Shown here: piece after piece, positions 15,653 to 24,221 of the stretch
Position numbering within the stretch: position 1 is the first letter of the stretch
Layout: each line of letters begins with the position of its first letter
Source of the DNA: Methylobrevis albus
Lineage (GTDB): Bacteria > Pseudomonadota > Alphaproteobacteria > Rhizobiales > Pleomorphomonadaceae
Length of the DNA: 64,000 nt
Direction of reading: 5' to 3'
Assembly: GCF_015904235.1 (NCBI RefSeq)
Contig: NZ_JADZLT010000055.1
Span: forward strand, 87,502 to 151,501
Notes under the pieces: model-generated
The model's input: only the letters and a program-made list of their open reading frames with translations
The model's database searches: none
Told to the model about the DNA's origin: nothing
Program-made: the position numbers and the translations under genes

Positions 15653-18600
15653 ATGGCCGATGTCGCCGTGATGGACAATCAGAAGGAATCCGGGGTGAAG
15701 CCGTCTGATCAGGCAGTTGAAGCGACTGCGGAATCGAACGATTCCGTGGTCGTGATGTTCGATGCGGCCGGGGGGCCGGAGTCCGCCACGGAGGAGACGT
15801 CGCCGACGTCTCCCGCCGCGGTGGACCTCGAGCGGCCGGCCGCGGACGAGACCTTCGACGTGGCCGATCCGGCGGATTTCGTTGCGGACGAGCATCCCGA
15901 CACGGGCGATGTCGACGAGGCTCCCGGCGACGCCGCCGATCCGGTGGATCTCGCTGCGGACGACGGCGCCGACGACCTCGGCAGCGACGACGCCGAAACC
16001 GGCGAGACGGACAGCGACGCCGCCGACGCCGAGGCGGTGGACGACGACGCGACCTATGAGGTGCCCGATCCGGCCGAGTTCGTCGCCGACGACGAGACGG
16101 ATCCGGACGCCGGGACCGGTGACGCGACCGTCACCGACGAGGCGGCGGCCTTCGAGGCCGACGAGACGGCCGAAGCCGGAGAGACCGTGGCGGCTGCCGC
16201 GCCCGCGGGCAGCGCCGAGGCGGTCGCGGTTGCGGCCGCTGCGGCGGCGCGGTCGACGCGGGCGCTGCCGGCGCTCCGCACGATCTGGATCCTCGGCGCG
16301 CCGGTGGAACTCAGGCCGCTGATCGAGGCGGCGATGCCCGACCGGGTGTTCCGCTTCCTCCTGACGACGCAGCCGCTCGGCGAGCGGCGCGACCGCATCG
16401 TGCACTCGGCCGGTGCCTGCGTCGCGGCGTGGGGCGACGCGCGCACCTCGGATCTCGAGGAGTTCATCGTCGAGACCGGCGTACCCTTCGCCCGCCTCGG
16501 TCCCGCCGGCCTGCTCGGCCCGGCCACCGGCGGCCCGGGCCTGACGCCCTATGGCTTCTACCTCGACAAGACCCCGGCGCCGCCGGCGCTCGGCTCCTCG
16601 GCCGTGCGGACCCTGCGCCCGTCGCAGATGCGCACCGCCGCCGAGACGGCCAGGCTGCAGGCGCTGCTCGACGCCTATCTCAAGGCCGGCGTGACGCTCG
16701 CCAATCCGGGCTGCCGCGGCGTCGCGCCGCCGCGCTCGACGCGCCGCTCGGTGCTGATCGTCGCCGACGAGCAGGACGGCCTGCTCGCGCCGGCGTCGGC
16801 GAAGCGGTTCGCCGGCTACGGCGAACTGGTGCGCATCGCGCGCGAGCGCTTCCCGGGCTGGGAAATCAACTTCGTCACCAACTTCGACTATTTCATTCCC
16901 GACGCCGTGGTGTCGCAGGTCGTCGCCGGTGTCGACAACGTCATCCACGCGCCGTACAGCCCGCAACTGCTCGGCGGCTGTGAAGCCGTGCTCGTCCACA
17001 ACAGCTTCGCCGGCTTCGACGCCGCGGCGCGCGGGATTTCCGTGGTCGCGATCGGCGACACGGACCTCGCCCGCGGGCTGGCCGAGAAGGTGCCGCCGCT
17101 CGATCTGTTCGCCGCCGTTTTCGCCGACGGCGTGCACTACGTCGACCCCGTCTCTTCGCGGGCCATCGAACTCTCCGATGCGATCGGTCTGATCGCCGCC
17201 CGCGCCGCCCAGAAGACGCCAGTCAAGCCGCGCGTCAGTGCCGCCTGGAGGGAGCCGGTCGCGCGGGCCCCGGCCGCCCCCGCCGCGCCGAAGCCGCAGC
17301 CGAGCGCCGCGGCGCCGGTCAGCATCAAGAAGTTGCTGGCGAACCTGCGCGTGCCCGACAAGAAGGCGCTCACCAAGGAGCAGGCGACGCAGCCGCGGCC
17401 GGCCGAGGGCGTCGCCCACATGGTGGTCCCGAACTGGCTCGCCGCCGAGCCCGCCGGCGAAGTGCCGACCGGCCGGCTGGTCGGTCTCGATTTCGACCTG
17501 CGCAGCGGCGACAACGCCTTCGTGCCGAAGGTTGAGGCGGTGATCGACCTCGTCCTCAACGACGACGCCGACGTCTCGGTCAGCGCCCGGCGCGTCGCCA
17601 ATTTCGCGGCAAAGCAGCCCGAACTGTTCCTGCGCCTCGTGCGCGGCCGGCTCTCCCGGTTCGGCGCCCGCGCGGTGGTGATCCGCGACCTGCGCAATCC
17701 GGCCGTGCGCTTCTTCGCCCGGGCGGCGGGCTCGCTCGGCGTGCCGCGCATCTACCTGCCGATGAACGCCAGCGACATGCTCGACGACGAGGAGCGGCTG
17801 CAGCTCGAATCGCTGAGCTCGCTCGCCGACCTCGTACTCGCCTGGGACGAGGGCTACGGGGCGCTGCTCGAGCAGATCGGCTATCCCGCGGACCGCATCC
17901 TTGCGGTCGACGCCGGCGTCACCGCCGCCGTGGACGCCTCGGCGAACAACAGCATCCTCGTCTCGCTCGGCCAGCGCTGGGAGCGCAGCCGGAGCGAGGA
18001 GCCGAAGGATGCCGACGACTTCATCGTCGACCTGATCGAACTCGCCGACGCTTTCGGCTACGGGGTCGCCTTCCATCTCGGCAAGGAGTTCCTGAAGACG
18101 CTGCCCGATCGCGGGCTGCAGATCCTGCAGTCGGTGCCGAACGTCACCTTCGAGATCGAAGGCGCGGAGCTGCGCCCGTTCGACGAACTGCTGCTCGAAT
18201 CGACCGTGGTTCTCTGCGATTCCCGGGCGATCCAGCGCCGCGTGCAGCAGATCGGGCTGCTCGGCGTGCTGCTGGCGCGCGATGCCGAAGCGGTGCCGGC
18301 CGGTCGCAACATCTGCCGCAATGCCGCCGAAGTGCGCTCGGCGCTCGCCGCCAGCCTCGACAACCTGCCGGCGGAGGGCGGCCCGGCCACCGGGTCGGAC
18401 GCCGAGGCGCTCGACGAGGTGCTCGGCGAGCTGTTGTCGGGGGCTCGCACCGTGACGGTGCTGCCGCCGCCGGAAGAGCGGCTGCTTTCGGGCGGCAAGG
18501 TGCCGTTCGCGGTCGTCAGCAGCACGGTGCCGCTCGCCGAACTGCAGCGCACGCAGCGCCACCTGCTGCCGATGATCGGCGCCCGCCGCTGGGTGCGCAC

Positions 18601-20677
18601 CACCGCGGCCACGGCGCTGTCCGAGATGATCGACATCGATCTCGTCGTGCAGTGGGGCATCCGCAGCAACGTCCAGAAGGAAGCGGTCGACCTCGCGCGT
18701 CGCCGCCTCGGCATCGGCCGGCTGCTGCTGGAAGACGGCTTCATCCGCTCGATCAACATCGGCCTGTCGGGCGATCCGACGTTGTCGGTGACGATGGACG
18801 ACATGACGCCGTTCTATGACGCGACGCAGCCGTCGCGGCTCGAGACCATCCTCAACGACAAGAGCTTCGCACTCACGCCCGACCAGAAGGCGCGATCGCG
18901 CGCGGCGATCGAGCTGATCACCTCGCTGAAGGTGACGAAGTACAACTTCGCCCCCTACCGCCGCCTCGACCTCGGGGCGCCGGAGCGCAAGAAGATCCTC
19001 GTCGTCGACCAGCGCGGCGGCGACCAGTCGATCGAATCCGGTCTCGCCTCGCCGACCTCGTTCCAGGCGATGGTGATGGCGGCGATCGAGCTCAGCCGCG
19101 ATCACGACGTGATCATCAAGACGCATCCCGACGCCAACATCGGCGGCAAGGACAGCGCCATCGGCCTCGCGACGCTGGAGTCGGCGCGCAACAATCCGGC
19201 GGTCACCGTCGTCACCGACGACATGAACCCCTATTCGCTGATCGACGTCGTCGACAAGGTGTTCGTCGTCACCTCGGGCCTCGGCTTCGAGGCGCTGATG
19301 GCGGGCAAGGAAGTCTGGTGCTTCGGCGTGCCGTTCTATGCCGGCTGGGGCCTCACCAAGGACCGGGTCAAGGTGCCGCGCCGCACGGCGAAGCGCACCA
19401 TCGAGGACCTGTTCCACACCTTCTACATCACGCTGAGCCGCTACTTCGACCCGGTGGTCGAGCAGCCGTGCGAGGTCGAGCGCGTCGTCCAGTACATCGC
19501 CGACATCCGGCCGTGGCGGATGCCGGACGAGACGCTGACGCTCGGCGCGGCGGTGCGCGAGGAGGCGGGCGCGCTGTCGCCGGCCGAACTGCCGACGCCG
19601 CTGCAGGAGCAGCCGCTCGCCGCCGACGCCACGATCTGGGCGCTGAACTTCTCGCCGTGGAAGCGGGAGTACCTGCAGAACATCTTCAGCAACCACCGCA
19701 TCGAGTTCGTCGACGCGGGGACGTCGATCCAGGACATCAGCGGCGCGATCCGCGGCTCGAACAACCCGGCCTTCGTGGTCTGGGGCCGCAGCACGCGGCC
19801 GGGCCTCAGCGTGCTGTGCCGGCGCTGGTCGATCCCGGTCTACCGCATGGAAGACGGCTTCGTGCGCTCGGTCGGCCTCGGCGCCGACAAGGTGCTGCCC
19901 TACTCGTTCTGCCTCGACAGCCGCGGCATCTACTTCGACGCGACGCAGCCGTCGGATCTCGAGGTGGTGCTGTCGAGCTTCGACTTCGCGGCCGAGCCGG
20001 ATCTGGTCGAGCAGGCGGCCACCTTGCGCGAGATGATCGTCGCGCGCGGCCTCTCCAAGTACAACTTCCCCTATCCGAGCACCGAGGGCGGTCCGTTCGG
20101 CCCGAAGCGGGCGAAGCGGGTGCTGGTGATCGGCCAGGTCGAGGACGACGCGTCGATCGAGTTCGGCGGTCCGCCGGGCGGCGTCTCCAACAACGATCTC
20201 GTCCGGCTCGCCCGCGCCGAGAACCCCGACGCCCAGGTGATCTACAAGATCCACCCGGACGTGCTCGCCGGCCGGCGCGCCTACAACTCCGATCCGGCCG
20301 ACGTCGCCGGGATCTGCGAGATCTCGTCGGGGCCGCTGTCGATGCACGACGCCTTCCACGAAGTCGACCACGTCTACACGATCACTTCGCTGGCGGGCTT
20401 CGAGGCCCTGATGCGGGGGATCAAGGTGACGACGGTCGGCGCGCCGTTCTACGCCGGCTGGGGCCTGACCGACACCCGCATGGCGACGCCGCGGCGGAAC
20501 CGGCAGCTGACGATTGACCAACTCTTCGCGGGCGCCTATCTGCTCTATGCGAAGTATTGTGATCCGAAGACCGGTGCGGTGCTCGATCTTCGCACGGTGA
20601 TCGAAGAAATCGAGAGCGAGCTTCAGCTGCTGGCCGACCCGGTGTTCGATGCCGGTCTGTTCGAAGCGGACGAGTGA
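15653..20677 (+). CDS. Very large KpsC-related capsule glycosyltransferase with extra N-terminal modules
   Basis: 1,674 residues against about 675 for E. coli KpsC. Order of parts: residues 1-195, a very acidic Asp/Glu/Ala-rich region; about 203-520, a GT-like domain ('WILGAPVELRPLIEAAMPDR', 'VDNVIHAPYSPQLLGGCEAV'); about 520-590, a Pro/Ala linker; about 590-910, another GT-B-like domain ('FARAAGSLGVPRIYLPM', 'LVLAWDEGYGALLEQIGYP'); about 950-1320, first KpsC half ('LLLEDGFIRS', 'IIKTHPDANIGGK', 'VPFYAGWGLTKDR'); about 1327-1660, second KpsC half ('YRMEDGFVRSVGLG', 'IYKIHPDVLAG', 'APFYAGWGLTDTR'). KpsC proteins add the beta-Kdo linker to lipid for group 2-type capsules. Immediate Kdo genes upstream fit this. 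No signal or membrane segment. The two front modules have no assigned role. Confidence 0.85.
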   Translation: MADVAVMDNQKESGVKPSDQAVEATAESNDSVVVMFDAAGGPESATEETSPTSPAAVDLERPAADETFDVADPADFVADEHPDTGDVDEAPGDAADPVDLAADDGADDLGSDDAETGETDSDAADAEAVDDDATYEVPDPAEFVADDETDPDAGTGDATVTDEAAAFEADETAEAGETVAAAAPAGSAEAVAVAAAAAARSTRALPALRTIWILGAPVELRPLIEAAMPDRVFRFLLTTQPLGERRDRIVHSAGACVAAWGDARTSDLEEFIVETGVPFARLGPAGLLGPATGGPGLTPYGFYLDKTPAPPALGSSAVRTLRPSQMRTAAETARLQALLDAYLKAGVTLANPGCRGVAPPRSTRRSVLIVADEQDGLLAPASAKRFAGYGELVRIARERFPGWEINFVTNFDYFIPDAVVSQVVAGVDNVIHAPYSPQLLGGCEAVLVHNSFAGFDAAARGISVVAIGDTDLARGLAEKVPPLDLFAAVFADGVHYVDPVSSRAIELSDAIGLIAARAAQKTPVKPRVSAAWREPVARAPAAPAAPKPQPSAAAPVSIKKLLANLRVPDKKALTKEQATQPRPAEGVAHMVVPNWLAAEPAGEVPTGRLVGLDFDLRSGDNAFVPKVEAVIDLVLNDDADVSVSARRVANFAAKQPELFLRLVRGRLSRFGARAVVIRDLRNPAVRFFARAAGSLGVPRIYLPMNASDMLDDEERLQLESLSSLADLVLAWDEGYGALLEQIGYPADRILAVDAGVTAAVDASANNSILVSLGQRWERSRSEEPKDADDFIVDLIELADAFGYGVAFHLGKEFLKTLPDRGLQILQSVPNVTFEIEGAELRPFDELLLESTVVLCDSRAIQRRVQQIGLLGVLLARDAEAVPAGRNICRNAAEVRSALAASLDNLPAEGGPATGSDAEALDEVLGELLSGARTVTVLPPPEERLLSGGKVPFAVVSSTVPLAELQRTQRHLLPMIGARRWVRTTAATALSEMIDIDLVVQWGIRSNVQKEAVDLARRRLGIGRLLLEDGFIRSINIGLSGDPTLSVTMDDMTPFYDATQPSRLETILNDKSFALTPDQKARSRAAIELITSLKVTKYNFAPYRRLDLGAPERKKILVVDQRGGDQSIESGLASPTSFQAMVMAAIELSRDHDVIIKTHPDANIGGKDSAIGLATLESARNNPAVTVVTDDMNPYSLIDVVDKVFVVTSGLGFEALMAGKEVWCFGVPFYAGWGLTKDRVKVPRRTAKRTIEDLFHTFYITLSRYFDPVVEQPCEVERVVQYIADIRPWRMPDETLTLGAAVREEAGALSPAELPTPLQEQPLAADATIWALNFSPWKREYLQNIFSNHRIEFVDAGTSIQDISGAIRGSNNPAFVVWGRSTRPGLSVLCRRWSIPVYRMEDGFVRSVGLGADKVLPYSFCLDSRGIYFDATQPSDLEVVLSSFDFAAEPDLVEQAATLREMIVARGLSKYNFPYPSTEGGPFGPKRAKRVLVIGQVEDDASIEFGGPPGGVSNNDLVRLARAENPDAQVIYKIHPDVLAGRRAYNSDPADVAGICEISSGPLSMHDAFHEVDHVYTITSLAGFEALMRGIKVTTVGAPFYAGWGLTDTRMATPRRNRQLTIDQLFAGAYLLYAKYCDPKTGAVLDLRTVIEEIESELQLLADPVFDAGLFEADE

Positions 20678-20797
20678 GGGTCCGGCGCGGGATGAAGTCG
20701 CCGGGCCTTCCGAGGTGACAGGAATGCTGCATCGCGCCGCTGCGGGGGAAGCGGCGTGACGGCGTCGCCGCCAGCCGCGCAAGGAAAGTTGCAATAC

Positions 20798-22312
20798 ATG
20801 TCGATTGAAGCCAACGAGTCCCGATCGTCGCCCGACAGCAAATCCCCCGGCGACGTCGAGATCGCGGCCGTGCATGCCCGTGCCGTCGAGGCGTTCGGCC
20901 GCAAGGACTGGCCGGCGGCGGCGGCACTGTTCGACGAGGTCGACCAGTGGGTCGCCGCGAAGAAGCCGGGCGCCCGCAAGGGACCGAAGGGCGAGCTCAA
21001 GGCCTATCGCTTCCTGCGCGCCGCGGCCCAGACCCGGGCCAGGCTGGACGCGGTTGCGCCGGAGGAGCGCGCGCGCTTCCTCGCGGGGCAGGCGAAGCTG
21101 GTCCAGCCCGGAAACTTCAATCCCGAAGACCTCGCCGGTCTCGCCGAGACGCTCGACATCCTGGCGAGCGATCCGGCCTACGCGCCGTTCCTCGACCGCG
21201 ACGCGCTGGCGTCCGCGATGGCGGCGCTGTCGACGCGGGTCGCCAAGATCGACGGCAAGCTGGTGACGGCCGGCGGCGCGCCGCGGTTCCGGCCGGCCGT
21301 GCTCAAGGCCGTGCGCGATGCGCTGAGCCGGCTGCCCGAGGCGCCGCCGATCACGACGATCGCGCCCGCGCACTGGCTGGTGATCAGCTACATCCTGATC
21401 CTTGCCCTCGACCCGAGCCTCGGCCACTGGGCGCGCGGCCAGGCCTTGCAGGCGGCCCTCGACGACTCCTGTCCGGTGGATTCGCGCGCCGCCATCCGCC
21501 TCAAGGCGAGCGCCCATGCCGAAGTCGGCGACGGGGAGGGCCTCGACCGCGTGGTGGCCGCGCATCCGGTGGTGGCCAAGGACATGCGGTTCATCCGTGT
21601 CTATCTCGCGCGCGAACGCCCCCAGCCCGGGCCGCTGCTGCCGGGGACGGAGGAGATCTCGGCGTTCATCCGCGGCCATTCGGTGGCGATGGTCGGTCCG
21701 GCGAACACCGGACTGGCGAATGGCGCCGAGATCGACGGGTTCGATGCCGTCGTGCGCATGAACTACCGCGGCCTCGACGGCTTTCCGCCCGAGGTGTTCG
21801 GCACGCGCACCGATATCTCCTATTACGTGAACGGGCTGCTTTCGAAGGAGTACGAGCGGACGCTCGCGGTGCTCGACGACCTGCGCTTTGCCATCATTCC
21901 GATGGGGCGCAAGATCGAGGGCGTCAAGCGGGTGAAGTTTCCGCCCAACCTGATCGCGGGCCGCAAGGATACGCCGTTCTTCGCCGGTACCCCGAACGCC
22001 TTCCAGCGCTACATCTTCGATTTGTTCCACTATGGCGCCAGCCGGATCAAGATCTTCAATGGCAACATGTGGCTGGACCGGAACCCGACGAACCCGGCAT
22101 ATCACAAGGGCCATTTCCTCAATTTCAACCTGCCCTTCGTCTTCATCCGTCACGACATCGTGTCGAACTTCGTCTTCCTGAAGCGCATGCTGGAGCGGGG
22201 CTACATCGAGGTCGATGCCGTGCTGCACGACATCCTGTCGATGGACGTCGAGCACTACGTGCGCGAGATGATCGCCACACACGGGACGCCGCCGCCCGGC
22301 AACGCCTCGTAA
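20798..22312 (+). CDS. GT29 (sialyltransferase)-like glycosyltransferase of the capsule-type locus
   Basis: 504 residues. The ATG at 20798 is preceded by AAGGAAAG at 9 nt; an upstream GTG at 20756 is less good. Residues 20-285 form an alpha-helical region with TPR-like character ('AVEAFGRKDWPAAAALFDEV'). Residues about 293-323 hold a sialylmotif-L-like stretch, 'VAMVGPANTGLANGAEIDGF' then 'DAVVRMNYR'. The C-terminal 'RHDIVSNFVF' has His452 where the VS motif is expected, but Asn rather than Glu four residues on. Same architecture as the protein at 6791 (helical front, GT29-like back), though the similarity is low. It lies 120 bp after the KpsC-like gene and 18 bp before the pyruvyl transferase, so probably in one operon. 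Confidence 0.7.
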   Translation: MSIEANESRSSPDSKSPGDVEIAAVHARAVEAFGRKDWPAAAALFDEVDQWVAAKKPGARKGPKGELKAYRFLRAAAQTRARLDAVAPEERARFLAGQAKLVQPGNFNPEDLAGLAETLDILASDPAYAPFLDRDALASAMAALSTRVAKIDGKLVTAGGAPRFRPAVLKAVRDALSRLPEAPPITTIAPAHWLVISYILILALDPSLGHWARGQALQAALDDSCPVDSRAAIRLKASAHAEVGDGEGLDRVVAAHPVVAKDMRFIRVYLARERPQPGPLLPGTEEISAFIRGHSVAMVGPANTGLANGAEIDGFDAVVRMNYRGLDGFPPEVFGTRTDISYYVNGLLSKEYERTLAVLDDLRFAIIPMGRKIEGVKRVKFPPNLIAGRKDTPFFAGTPNAFQRYIFDLFHYGASRIKIFNGNMWLDRNPTNPAYHKGHFLNFNLPFVFIRHDIVSNFVFLKRMLERGYIEVDAVLHDILSMDVEHYVREMIATHGTPPPGNAS

Positions 22313-22330
22313 CGCACATGGATTTTCTGC

Positions 22331-23296
22331 ATGACCGAAACGAATGAGCCGCGCCGGACCGCCGTCGTCGTCAATGACACCCGCGTCCAGCGTCACTACG
22401 GCTGCGAGGCCGTGATGACGACGATCGCGACGATGCTCGAGCGGCAGGGGATCGACGTGATCCGCTATCAGGCGGTGAACCGGCCGTGGAACGAGGACGA
22501 CGCGTTCCTCGAGTCCGCCGCGGCGGCCGACATCGTCATCGTCAACGGCGAGGGCAGCATTCACCACGCCAACGCCAAGGCGCAGACGCTGTCGAGCCTC
22601 GGCACCGTCTGCAAGACCCAGTTGCGCAAGCCGAGCATCCTGCTGAACGCGACGCTGTTCGCCAACGACGAGGCCGTCTACCGCGGCGTCGCCGATTTCG
22701 ACGCCGTGGTCGTGCGCGACCGGGCGAGCATCGCGGAGGCGGCCGGGTTCGGGGTGACGGACGTCGGCTACTGCCCGGATTTCTCGATGTTCCACGATTT
22801 CGGCGGACTGCGCACGGTGACCGCGCCGTCGACGCCGCCGAAGGTCGGCTTCACCGATTCGGTCGTCACGTCGGCACGCGACCTTCTGCAGGAGATCGCC
22901 GAGAAGCGCGGCTTTTCGGACGCGAGCATTCGATTCGCCAAAGGCCAGGGCAAGGGCATCCGGCATTATGCGGAGGTGCTCGGCGGCCTCGACCTGCTGG
23001 TGACCGGGCGGTTCCACTCGGTCTGCTTCGCGCTCGCGACGCGGACCCCCTTCATCGCCGTCGAATCCAACACGCCGAAGATCACCAACGTGCTCAATGA
23101 CATCCTCGGCTCCGCCGACCGGGTCGTCGCGGCAAAGACGCTGAAGAAGCTGGATCTCGTCCCCTACGTGACCTGGACCGAGGCGGAAAACCAAGCGCTC
23201 GACCGGTTCTTCGCCGCCAAGGCCGACCTCTACGGCGCCGTCGAACGCCGCATCGGCGAGCTCGCGGCGACGGCGTCGGCGCTTTCGCCGAGTTGA
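22331..23296 (+). CDS. Polysaccharide pyruvyl transferase family protein
   Basis: 321 residues. The N-terminal 'VVVNDTRVQRHYGCEAVMTTI' and 'ADIVIVNGEGSIHH' and the C-terminal 'DLLVTGRFHSVCFALATRTP' followed by 'FIAVESNTPKITNVL' are the classic elements of the PS_pyruv_trans family (the GRFHS motif corresponds to the conserved H of CsaB/WcaK-type enzymes). Family members transfer pyruvate from phosphoenolpyruvate onto sugars of exopolysaccharides or cell-wall glycans. It starts 18 bp after the GT29-like gene, as last gene of the polysaccharide run; the acceptor is unknown. No membrane segment. Confidence 0.85.
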   Translation: MTETNEPRRTAVVVNDTRVQRHYGCEAVMTTIATMLERQGIDVIRYQAVNRPWNEDDAFLESAAAADIVIVNGEGSIHHANAKAQTLSSLGTVCKTQLRKPSILLNATLFANDEAVYRGVADFDAVVVRDRASIAEAAGFGVTDVGYCPDFSMFHDFGGLRTVTAPSTPPKVGFTDSVVTSARDLLQEIAEKRGFSDASIRFAKGQGKGIRHYAEVLGGLDLLVTGRFHSVCFALATRTPFIAVESNTPKITNVLNDILGSADRVVAAKTLKKLDLVPYVTWTEAENQALDRFFAAKADLYGAVERRIGELAATASALSPS

Positions 23297-23408
23297 TACG
23301 CAGTTTTGCGGTCTCTGCAGAGGTCGATCCCGCCGTCTTTCATTGACCTCGCAGCGATTCATCCGCAATGATGAGTGCTGCTCAGATGATTTGAGGCGGC
23401 TCCGGGTC

Positions 23409-23424
23409 GGTTAACGCTGGTTAA
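23409..23424. promoter_or_regulatory. GGTTAA direct repeat upstream of luxR
   Basis: GGTTAA at 23409-23414 is repeated at 23419-23424, exactly one helical turn (10 bp) apart, 66 bp before the luxR start. The TTAA cores are 6 bp apart, one short of the CtrA box (TTAA-N7-TTAA), so CtrA control is possible but not supported by spacing. Confidence 0.35.
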
Positions 23425-23489
23425 TCTCTTTCGCGATGCCGCCGATCGGGCCCGGTCGGCATCGGACCGGGCAACCTTGGAACGAGATC

Positions 23490-24221
23490 ATGACCGTCTT
23501 CCAGGCTGCGCTCGACACGATCGAACGTTTGAAGATGCGGCAGACGCCCGACGAGATACTCGGTGATCTCCAGTCGGTGTCGAACAGCGTCGGCTTCGAC
23601 GGGTTCATGATGACCGGCTTGCCGGACCCCGGCGACAAGATCGACGGCTACCTGCTGCTGAAGGGCTGGAACCAGGCCTGGACCGAGCGCTACCTCGCGC
23701 GCGACTTCGTGCAGCACGATCCGGTCGTCGCCATGGTGCGCTCGACGACGCGGCCCTTCATGTGGAGCGAGGCCACCGCCGCGGCGGAGCCGACGCCGCT
23801 CGGCGCCGCCGTGATGAACGAGGCGGCGGAATTCGGCCTGCTCACCGGTCTCTCGGTGCCGATCTATTCCACCACGGGCTTCCAGGCGGTCGTCTCGTTC
23901 GCCGGTGGCAAGATCGACATCTCCGGCGAGCACAAGAGCATGCTCCACCTCGTCGCGATCTACGCCCACAACCAGCTGCGCGAATGCTACGCTCGCGATT
24001 CCGCCGCCGATCGCCGCTCGCGCCGCGGCCGGCTGTCGCCGCGCGAGATCGAGTGCCTGCGCTGGGCCGCGAACGGCAAGACCTCGTGGGAAATCGCGCA
24101 GATCCTCAACATCTCCAACCACACCGCCGACGGCTACCTCACCTCGGCGACGCGCAAGCTGCACGCGGTCAACCGCATCCAGGCGGTCGCGGAAGGGTTT
24201 CGGCGCGGGCTGATCCACTGA
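23490..24221 (+). CDS. LuxR-family quorum-sensing transcriptional regulator
   Basis: 243 residues. The N-terminal autoinducer-binding domain (about 15-165) has 'WNQAWTERYLARDFVQHDPVV' (pieces of the conserved W, Y, D, P pocket) and 'FGLLTGLSVPIYSTTGFQAVVSFAG' (the G.s.P motif). The C-terminal LuxR helix-turn-helix is 'LSPREIECLRWAANGKTSWE' to 'ISNHTADGYLTSATRKLHA'. It is a cytoplasmic acyl-homoserine-lactone receptor. Start ATG at 23490 was chosen over an upstream frame extension that lacks an RBS. The partner synthase lies 769 bp downstream on the same strand. Confidence 0.92.
   Translation: MTVFQAALDTIERLKMRQTPDEILGDLQSVSNSVGFDGFMMTGLPDPGDKIDGYLLLKGWNQAWTERYLARDFVQHDPVVAMVRSTTRPFMWSEATAAAEPTPLGAAVMNEAAEFGLLTGLSVPIYSTTGFQAVVSFAGGKIDISGEHKSMLHLVAIYAHNQLRECYARDSAADRRSRRGRLSPREIECLRWAANGKTSWEIAQILNISNHTADGYLTSATRKLHAVNRIQAVAEGFRRGLIH

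Noticed and set aside
15593..23368. Uninterrupted minus-strand reading frame of more than 2,500 codons across the polysaccharide locus
   Set aside because: It runs antisense to kpsC-like, GT29-like and pyruvyl transferase genes that have clear family motifs and RBSs. Its translation is low-complexity Arg/Gly/His/Asp-rich sequence without domains, the usual mirror effect of high GC third positions.
23411..23424. CtrA-binding site before luxR
   Set aside because: The TTAA cores are 6 bp apart; the accepted box needs 7. Left as a generic repeat.
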